The position numbers were made by a program, and so were the translations under genes. Of a stretch of 64,000 nucleotides of DNA, positions 56,517 to 64,000 are shown piece by piece. Source of the stretch: Lenzites betulinus (Eukaryota > Basidiomycota > Agaricomycetes > Polyporales > Polyporaceae); assembly GCA_022264855.1 (NCBI GenBank), contig JABYQU010000051.1:124001-188000 (forward strand), given 5' to 3'. Every line of letters starts with the position of its first letter. Position 1 is the stretch's first letter. The notes below the pieces were generated by a model, which did not search any database, was not told the origin of the DNA, and saw only the letters and a list, made by a program, of their open reading frames with translations.

Positions 56517-57204
56517 GCGGGGGCCGCCGTTCCTTCTCAGCGATGTGTGGCGGGTCTGTTGCCATGTTAGGGCTGTATTTGTAGACTCGCAGAAGGTTCT
56601 GGGGGAGTTGGACTTTGTGGACTGCATATTGATGATAAACTCCTTACCTTGTTTCTATGCTCGCGTATCTGTCAAACGTCGTTACTGTTCCTTTGGTTAT
56701 GCCAATCTACGGAGAGTATAACACTGTCTTGCCTTGCGACTACAGCCCCACTCTGCGGCGGTGCCTTGGGGATGATCAGTACCTATCTCAAGGGGGGTCG
56801 GCCTGGGTGACCGGCTGTTGGTAAGTGTCCGGATCAGGCACTCTCTGCCAACCCATCTTCCTCTGCGGCAGGACCTCCATATGTATATGCTCACCCTGAC
56901 ATCCATAAGAGATACAGTCAGGTACCGGAGTAGCACATGTCCTTCTCCAACCCGATGCTTATATTATAGGCCTCTCTACTTCTCTGAGCCCTTTCGCATC
57001 AGTACTCTCGTGCGCAACTGGTATACTTACCTCGGCACGGCTCTCTTTTGGAACTGGGCTGCCAGGATGAATGTTCGCCCAGCAATATAGCATATAATCC
57101 TTGCGAAACCTCCTTCACGCTGTACCGTGCGTTATCGTACATCCTTTCAAACATCAGTCGCGCGCGCGGTATCAATGTATCACGGCGATGCCGCTTTGAG
57201 AGCT
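56517..57204. other. Convergent spacer (ferritin-like 2 / ADH copy 4)
   Basis: The 3' UTRs of two convergent genes lie here. No gene was seen. Confidence 0.5.
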
Positions 57205-58994
57205 CTACGCGGTCGGTTTGAGGCTAGGCGATACTAGGATTTTCACTGCCATCGTCCAAATGTTTGTCAGTGCACGCACAACACGCCAGACGGTGCATAG
57301 TGGGCCACACACCATGCTCATCCTTCTCGTGTAAAAGTGCTTTGATACCTTTCTCCACAAGGTCTTCGAGCGGGATGCGGCGCGTGATGAGGCTTTCCAT
57401 GCCATCCACTGGGAACGTTCCGTCCGCGATTGCATTCATCATGTCTGCGTGAACACGGTCGCATCCTGCTGAGCCTGCGAGAAGAGCATTAGTCTCGGGC
57501 CACGATTTCTGGAGATGACCAGGCAGCTTGAGAGACGTACTGCTGAAGGTCACCTCTTTAAACGTTAACGAAGCAATGTCGAGCTGGGGACGCGTGCCCC
57601 AGAACGCTATGTTCATGATGTACCCGCGCGGCCTCACGGCGAGGAACGCGGTGTCCATCGTAATTTGCGCTCCAGCACAGTCGAACACGACGTCAGCACC
57701 GCGTCCCGAAGTGGCCTTGATGGTCTCCGCGGGTACATCCACGCCCTTAGCCGTCGGATCAAATACGGCGTTTGCACCATTTTGACTCGCAAGCTCCCGT
57801 CGCTTCTGGGCGGGCTCGGACAAGCCAATCCAGGAAGCACCGAATGCCCTGCAGCGACGTTAGACACCTGGTTAAGTAGATCCGTCTTCATGTTGCGCAC
57901 TTTACGACTCGCAGAGCAAGCAGACCGATCTGCCACGATGTCGGTCATATTAAGACAACAAAAACATTTAAAAAGAGAAGCCGAGGTATACGTACGGGAC
58001 CCCCTCCGAGGATAAGGACGGCATCACCCTTCTTGAAGGCTGACCGCTTCACTGCGTGCCATACGATCGAGAGCGGCTCCATCATTGCTCCAATCTCCAC
58101 TAGTGGAGTTTTAGTGTGCAAGTCACGTAGCCGTAACATCTCGCACTCACGAGGTACATGAGAGGGCAAAGGGAAGACGAACTGCTGATCAACACATATG
58201 TATTCTGCCAGGCCACCGCCTCGGCCGCCGATGCCCTGTACAAAGGAAAGTGGGTTCCCAGTGAGGAGGGGTAGAGGGAAGTGGAATGAGAGGCCCTTAC
58301 GATGAAAGTGAGGTTTCTGCAAAGGTTGCGAGTACCTGCCGAGCAGAAAGGGCAGGTTGCTAACATGCATGATATGATAGGCTCGCTGTGCGGAATGCCA
58401 TCAGCTCGGTCGGGACAAGAAGCACAACCGTGTTGGCCACATACACCACGACTTGTCCACCCATAGCCAGACGCGATGTGTCCACGTTCTGTCCGATATC
58501 CACGATCGTACCAGAAAATCTAGGCAGGACGTAGTAATGAACTTGAGTGCATAGAGTGACCGACCAAGCGTAGCGTCCTACTCATGGCCCATCACGACGG
58601 GGAGCTTTTCATGTGTGACCGGATGGGGCTCCGTCATGGTCGGAGAGACGGGCAATATTTCATGCCATGAGTGTAAATCCGATCCGCATACTGTGAAGGG
58701 GGTGAGTCTCTATGAGTGCACTGCTAACGAGCGATAATCAATTCGAGGACTTACTGCCAGTCCTAGGAGATGTGCCGGTCACGCTAAGATGTTCGATTCA
58801 GCGTGAAATGAATGGCAGGCACTCACCAAGCGATCTAGTCAACCGTAGAGAATGGCATTAGCCCACGGGGGCTGCTTGTAACACAATATACAGCTCGGAC
58901 GCACCTTGATTTTGACCTGCCCTTCTCCTGGAGTTGGTTCGGGGATATGGTCGAGACGCATATCTTCGGGACCATAGTATCGGATGGCTCTCAT
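57205..58994 (-). CDS. ADH copy 4: zinc-dependent medium-chain dehydrogenase, inverted paralogue of the array genes
   Basis: This has the same structure and product as array copy 3, on the opposite strand about 14 kb away. It opens MRAIRYYGPEDMRLDHIPEP and keeps the second 8-base microexon (about 58755-58762). The zinc loop is PIISCMLATCPFCSAGTRNL followed by Cys, the Rossmann motif VLILGGGPIGLLALRVVK. The ends read CDRVHADMMNAIADGTFPVD, SLITRRIPLEDLVEKGIKAL and VKILVSPSLKPTA. Zinc ligands are complete and no frame break was seen. The TATA box TATATAAC sits at 59034-59041 on the minus strand. The upstream region beyond the TATA box is not shared with the array. Its central intron/exon segment is closest to array copy 2. 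Likely enzymatically active; substrate not deducible. Confidence 0.9.
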
Positions 58995-59033
58995 GCTGGG
59001 AAACTTATGTGAGGTCGTGCCCTCCTTGAGTAT

Positions 59034-59041
59034 GTTATATA
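59034..59041 (-). promoter_or_regulatory. TATA box of ADH copy 4
   Basis: TATATAAC on the minus strand, inside a block resembling the array promoter (AGGCCTATATAACAT versus AAGCCTATATATCAT), 40 bases upstream of the ATG. Confidence 0.6.
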
Positions 59042-59634
59042 GGCCTTTATTCAGACGGTCCCGTGGTTTTGTCGGAAATGGCGGCCCGTGAGTGATGTTG
59101 ACATAAAACAGCAACGGCTATGCAACTCAGAAGCTGGGAAGCGTGATGTGCTGGACTCTGCATCAGCCGCCCATTGTTCTCGTGGAATTTCAAGCAGTCC
59201 TGCGGACCTGTGCGCATTACGTTCTGTTAGCAGGGGAAGAAAACAAGTTCATGTCACGATATCGATGCAGATCCAGCCTGAGCCAGCGTCGGAAGCATCT
59301 GCGAAGTCGCCGAGCCCACCCACCCACGGGCAGGTTGCTGTGCCGCGACTCTGACTACCCTAAGTACTTGAGCAATCAGCCCGTCCGACACAGGGGGTGT
59401 ACATTTGCTAGGGATAGAATAATCAGGATCCACTCACTGCACTGAAAGGATGATAACGGCTAGGTGTTCGGATGGCCTATGCATGTGAGGAAATGTGAGG
59501 AGCAGTACCTCGCGTCCAATCACTTGTACCTGAGTATCATCCGGGCGGCGGGACTTTACATAATAAATCGGATCGCTGCAGTAAGACGGGTAACAGCGCT
59601 CATCATATCGCTATTCATATCTCGACGTTCGCAC
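59042..59634. other. Spacer between ADH copies 4 and 5
   Basis: About 590 bases holding the promoter of copy 4 and the 3' end of copy 5. No further gene was seen. Confidence 0.5.
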
Positions 59635-61320
59635 TCAAGGGTGAATCAAGACTTTCACTGGGTTTTGAAGTTAGTATCTTGACGGGAAAGGAACGTGATG
59701 GGTACTCGCCATGTTGATCCTTCTCATGAAGGAGTGCGTTCAACCCTTTCTCCTTGTATTCGTCCAACGAGACACGACGCGTGATCAAGTCCTCCAGATT
59801 GCTAAATTTGCCATCTGCGATGGCTTGTATCAGCTCGGCGTGTTCCCCTGAGTACGCCATGCTGTCTGCAAAGGAGGTTAGATTGGCGTACAGAAGGAGC
59901 GGGAACAACAGCTGTTTCAGACGCACTCCCAAGGGTCAGCTCCTTGATCAGCATTAAGCCCATGTTGATTGTAGGGGTCGTCGTCCACCCTGCGACGTTC
60001 ATGATTGTGCCCCCTGAGCGTGCAGCCCAAAGCGCCGTATCGAGCGTCTCCTGCCTCCCTGCACAGTCGATCACGACGTCTGCGCCACGACCGTTCGTCG
60101 ATTTCAAAGTTTCGGCAACGACATTCGTCCCGGCATCCGCGGCGTCGTATACCGCAGAGGCGCCGTACTTAAGGGCCAACGCACAACGTTGGGATCCGCG
60201 ACCAGACACGCCAATCCAAGATGCACCGAAGATCCTGCAGCACTTCAGTTATCATACAACAGGAAATGGCGAATGACACATACTGTGCGATTTTCAGGAC
60301 GAAAAGACCAACCTATGCAATAGGTCAGAACACAACAATCTACGTTTCATGAGTGCACTTACCGGACCAGCACCGACTATGAGGACCTTGTCGCCTGCCT
60401 TCACGTTGGACCTCTTGACGGCACGCCAAGCCACTGCCAGTGGCTCCACGAGAGCACCGATTTCCACTGAATGTGCGTGAGCATCAACGCTGTAAGTCAG
60501 AAGAAGCTGGGTGCAGATACTCACGAGAGAGGTCTGCGGGCAGCACATGAGCTAATTGGTGGGGCACAGCAATATATTCTGATAGGCCGCCACCACCGCC
60601 CATAGCTCCCTGCGAATGCGTTGTAGCACGGTCGATACTATCGGCATATAAAGAAACGCACCATGAAAGCGAGATTGGAACATAAGTTTCGCGTGTCGGG
60701 GGATCCACATGCGCAGTTGGGCTGGTTGCAGGGAAGCAACGGCTCCCTGTCGCGGCAGAGTGGATGGTTATCCAACTTGCTCAGTTGTGGGCATAATTGT
60801 TGACGTACACAGCGACCTTCTGCCCGACGGCATACTTGGACTTATCCACGTCCGATCCGAGTTCGACGATGGTCCCAGAGAATCTGTCGTATAGCTCAGT
60901 TATGTATCGTTCAGGATAAGCTGTAGGACGCACTCGTGGCCGATCACTACCGGAAGTGTCTCTTTCGTCACGGGATGAGGCTCGGTGGCAGTCGGGGGGC
61001 CGTGCATCATAAGACCTTCATACATGTGCAGATCGGTTCCACATACTGACGGAGACGCGGTCAACCACGGAAACGAACGATAGGAGGGTTATCAATGCTT
61101 ACTACCACACCTGTGCGAGTTGGGTACCTCAGTGATCGGTGAATGCACCGCAACAAGAGAGCTTACCAAGCGATCTAGAGGGACGTAATTCAGAAAGAGA
61201 CTTGTTTCACAGAGAAGCGTGGATGAGCACCTTGATCTTCACATCTGTTGGCCCGACCACAGGCTCAGGAATATCTTCAAGGCGGATGTCTTTTGGTCCA
61301 TAGAATCGTATCGCTCTCAT
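59635..61320 (-). CDS. ADH copy 5: diverged paralogue with a GC-AG intron
   Basis: The protein starts MRAIRFYGPKDIRLEDIPEP. The two 8-base microexons are conserved (ATCGCTTG near 61165-61172, GTGTGGTA downstream), giving IAWCGICGTDLHMY; the array copies have Thr at the first Cys. Further: EPHPVTKETLPVVIGHE, MGGGGGLSEYIAVPHQLAHV, EIGALVEPLAVAWRAVKRSN and VLIVGAGP. Then come NGRGADVVIDCAGRQETLDT and SLDEYKEKGLNALLHEKDQH. The 23-base last exon (59635-59657) gives VKVLIHP. The final intron (59658-59709) begins GCGAGT on the minus strand, so it must splice as GC-AG; the homologous introns of copies 3 and 4 begin GTGTGT. Zinc ligands are present. The conserved VKVLIHP end supports this model strongly. 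Confidence 0.85.
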
Positions 61321-61867
61321 GGCAGCTTCACAGTTAGACGAGAGTACAGATAGAGGGCGCGAGTGAGTGGGTAGCTGGTATCGTTGTCCGGGTGCAACGG
61401 TTCGCTTATATATCCAGAATGTGGATCTTGGAAGCGCATTCCAAGGGCAGAGCCTATGACAAATGCATCACCCCGGGCATTATTTGATATCATGCACGAC
61501 GCGTATTCTAGCGCAACCGACCTGGACTCATGAGGCGAGGAGCTCTCACGGGCAGAGCAACCGCAATATCCCTTGCCCCATTCTCTCAGAAAATGTATTG
61601 ACATACGGATGGGACATGGGAAAGGAGGCCGAAAGGCCCGACAACGAAAGCTACAGGACGTAATCAATCATTAGCGTAGCGTGCAGATATGAAAGGCAGG
61701 GTACCCACCGCTCAGGAGTACATGCTTTGTCAACCCACTGCACGTCATATAGCAGCGTCAATTGAATCATGCCGGCGGTATCATATCGCAAGACGGAGTG
61801 ATCCAACAGTCAGCGCAAGTGAAAGCAGCACACTTCGATACCGAGATAAAGGATGGCCATTGCGAGC
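61321..61867. other. Spacer between ADH copy 5 and the BTB gene
   Basis: Upstream region of ADH copy 5 and 3' flank of the BTB gene, both on the minus strand. A TATATA-like element lies near 61408-61412. No other gene was seen. Confidence 0.45.
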
Positions 61868-63608
61868 CTACACAGGGGGTGCAGGGAGGTCAAATACCTC
61901 ATGCACCGCGCGCGCGACGAGCTGCTCGTCCGGGCGCTCCGGGAACACATACTTCACGCCATACTTCCGCTGCTGGAATAATGCATACTCCTCTTCCCGC
62001 AGCATCTCCCTCGCACGCGCAACACGCGCGACTACGCGGGCCCCGAGGCGCTCAGCGTCGTCTTCACCGAGGGGCCCAGGTCGCCGCACAAGCTCGGCGT
62101 ACGCAGGGCCGAGCCATGTGGGGATGTCGTACTCCTTTGCGAGGACCAGCATGTCGATGACGGGGAGGGAGGAGCGCCGCGCAGTGAGCTCGCGGATGGA
62201 GTACTGGCGCACTTTGGTACATTGGAGGCGCGTGGAAACACGCAGAATTGTCGTCCAGTCGGAGAGGGAAACGGAGGCGGGGTCGTATATCCTGAAAATC
62301 ATTGTCAGGGGCGTGATGGGAGTTGTGAGATCTACACACGCACCCGTGGTAAAGGAAGTCCAGCAGGCAGTCGAACGCCTGTTGGGTGATGTCCACAGGA
62401 AGCGGTAGAGGTGTTTCGTCAGATCGGCCAAGAGTATCTCCGCTTTCCGCAACGACTCTCCTGAAATAATCCGAGTGGTGGTCGAGCAGGTACCTATGTA
62501 TTTTGTACAACGACTCCTGGACCTTCCATGAGACCATGAGCAACTTCATAACAGGTATCTCCTCAGTCACACGACATACCTTGAGCACGACCATCCCCTC
62601 CTGCATATAGAACACTGGATGCCTCGGCATATCTGCTGAGCGAGCTTGACCAAGAGCCACAGCCGTGGCTCCTGGCATTGCCGGAACCCGCGCGCGAGGC
62701 ATTGCGATCGGGTTCCTGCGTGGAGACGATAGCGCCGCCGCAGAGTCCGGGCTCGCAGCAGGAGTCGGCCCACGTGTTGAGTGGCTGGGGATGCTCCGCA
62801 CGCTGTGTTGGGAGCCGTGAATACTTGGGAGGGGACGCGGGCTCGACAAAACCGAGTTCGCGGGAGACGGAGAGGCGAAGCGGAGGTCGGAGGGGAAGGG
62901 CACGGGGCTCGCGGAGTACATGTTTGCACCTGCGCCGATGCTCAGGGGCAACTTCGCAGCGGCGACAGGCTTCCCGTTCCGATTGGAGCTCGTTCCCATA
63001 GGAGGCTGTTGTACGAACTCGACGGAGGAAGCGGGGCTGGGGGTGCGCGAGGACTCAGTATCGCTGATGCGCTGAATGATCATGGGGTGGGAGTGGAGGT
63101 TGCGCAGGAATTCGGGATGCGTCGGGAGAGGGGAGAAGGTCGTCTCCGTTCGCAATGCCTGTAACTCATGCATCTCATGCACGCCGCCTTCATTCCCTTG
63201 CGGTTCGTTATTCACATTGTCGCCTTTGTTCCCTACAGGGTAGTGGTTCCCTGGAAGGTGCGGCAGCAAGCGGGTAGATACGGGAGGACCAGGCCTAACC
63301 CCGGCAGACTTAACGGGCGTCCATTCGTGCGGCATCCACACAGCGGGGCTTGGGGGAGGTCCAGGGGATGGCGAGGGTGTCGTCATTGTCGCCCATGGTG
63401 AGTCTTGCCGAGTGGGAGGCTCGATCACGGGTTCAGAGAAATATGGCCCTCGAAGCATAGACGGGCCGGCGCGCTGAGTCGTTGGCATGATTGTTCTGTC
63501 GACTGGGAAACCCGGGGACGAGGAGGGCGTCGACAAGCTCGAGCCTGGAGGGCCTATGAAGTAGGATCTAGGGGGCGCCGGGGCGGTGTTGCGTTGTGAC
63601 ATCGCCAT
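61868..63608 (-). CDS. BTB/POZ domain protein with disordered N-terminus
   Basis: A basidiomycete-type BTB protein. The first 330 or so residues are Ser/Pro-rich and disordered (for example TTPSPSPGPPPSPAVWMPHE and SSPRPLPSIHGSQHSV). The BTB fold begins RHPVFYMQEGMVVLKV, continues after an intron (about 62524-62580, open in frame) with QESLYKIHRYLLDHHSDYFR and ITQQAFDCLLDFLYHG. A second intron (about 62293-62341) leads to IYDPASVSLSDWTTILRVST, KVRQYSIRELTARRSSLPVI and MLVLAKEYDIPTWLGPAYAE. The end is EREEEYALF-like (LREEEYALFQQRKYGVKYVF). Such proteins are numerous in Agaricomycetes and act as protein-interaction or ubiquitin-ligase adaptors in general; a specific role is unknown. Two ATGs, 63608 and 63602, are equally possible starts. 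Confidence 0.85.
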
Positions 63609-64000
63609 ATTTGGTCAGTCAGCGGTAGGGCGGGGACTGGGGGCTGGTTCAAAAGGGCAAGGATGAGGGCGCGGTCGAACAGTGCGGGTACGGATGCGAC
63701 GGGAGGCGGGATGCAGCACTATGTAGCGGTTGCAACGCAGATGAGGCATGGAGGGCGCGCGTTACTGCTGCTACCGCCTACCAGACGACCATGGAGCATG
63801 CGGCTGCGACGCTGCATCCGCCTGCTTTGCACGACGCGTCGTGTGGTTCCCCGGATCGAGAAGATTTGGAAGATGGTCGGGGGCTGATCCAGTTTGACAA
63901 GGGTTGTTAAGTCTGGTGGATATGGTATCTGCAACGCGACCATGATGGTTTGAAGCGGGCACAACGGACGAAAACACGCACAACACGGCCGGAATGCCGA
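63609..64000. other. Upstream region of the BTB gene to window end
   Basis: Promoter side of the BTB gene. No start of another gene was recognised before the window edge. Confidence 0.45.

Noticed and set aside
60888..60910. TATAGCTCAGTTATG resembling a tRNA D arm
   Set aside because: No matching T arm or acceptor stem; it is inside an ADH copy 5 intron.
1..64000. CRISPR array, prokaryotic operon signals, rRNA genes
   Set aside because: No regularly spaced direct repeats, Shine-Dalgarno-led operons or rRNA-like sequence; the window is intron-rich fungal nuclear DNA.

Overview
The window is nuclear DNA of a filamentous basidiomycete, most likely an Agaricomycete and probably a wood-decay polypore. 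The evidence is dense 50-70 base GT-AG introns, small exons, tightly packed genes on both strands, and eukaryotic house-keeping genes (ATP synthase gamma, eIF2-beta, eL27, a GLFG nucleoporin, CAF-1). These sit beside fungal secreted families (catalase, amidase, FAD oxidase, Rds1-type ferritin-like proteins). No rRNA, convincing tRNA, CRISPR array or reverse transcriptase/transposase gene was seen. The species assignment is inference.

Left third (1-19,542), conserved core: ATP3 and SUI3 diverge from one short promoter; a secreted catalase follows on the minus strand. MIC12 (a mitochondrial cristae organiser) and an RNase III-like mitoribosomal protein form a second divergent mitochondrial pair. 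Then come an S9 serine peptidase, a BAH-PHD chromatin reader diverging from a GLFG nucleoporin (NUP57/Nup54 type), and CAC2, the WD40 subunit of chromatin assembly factor 1.

Middle (19,868-43,220), a recent segmental tandem array: about 10.5 kb is repeated twice in full, followed by a third partial copy. Each unit starts with the promoter and body of a zinc-dependent alcohol/polyol dehydrogenase (ADH) gene. In units 1 and 2 the gene is cut off in its penultimate exon and runs into about 8.4 kb of GC- and CpG-rich DNA, here called segment X. X holds one credible uncharacterised 301-codon gene, a G-rich minisatellite-like patch and degenerate short repeats. Only the third ADH copy keeps the normal 3' end. 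The copies are mosaic, pointing to unequal crossing-over and gene conversion.

Right third (43,221-64,000), accessory metabolism: a secreted amidase, an FAD-linked oxidase, RPL27, a tandem pair of secreted ferritin-like proteins, two more ADH paralogues on the minus strand (one close to the array, one diverged and carrying a GC-AG intron), and a BTB/POZ protein. With the array this makes five ADH-like loci in about 41 kb, a locally expanding redox family.

Exon borders were read by eye. Coding spans run from start codon to stop codon and include introns.
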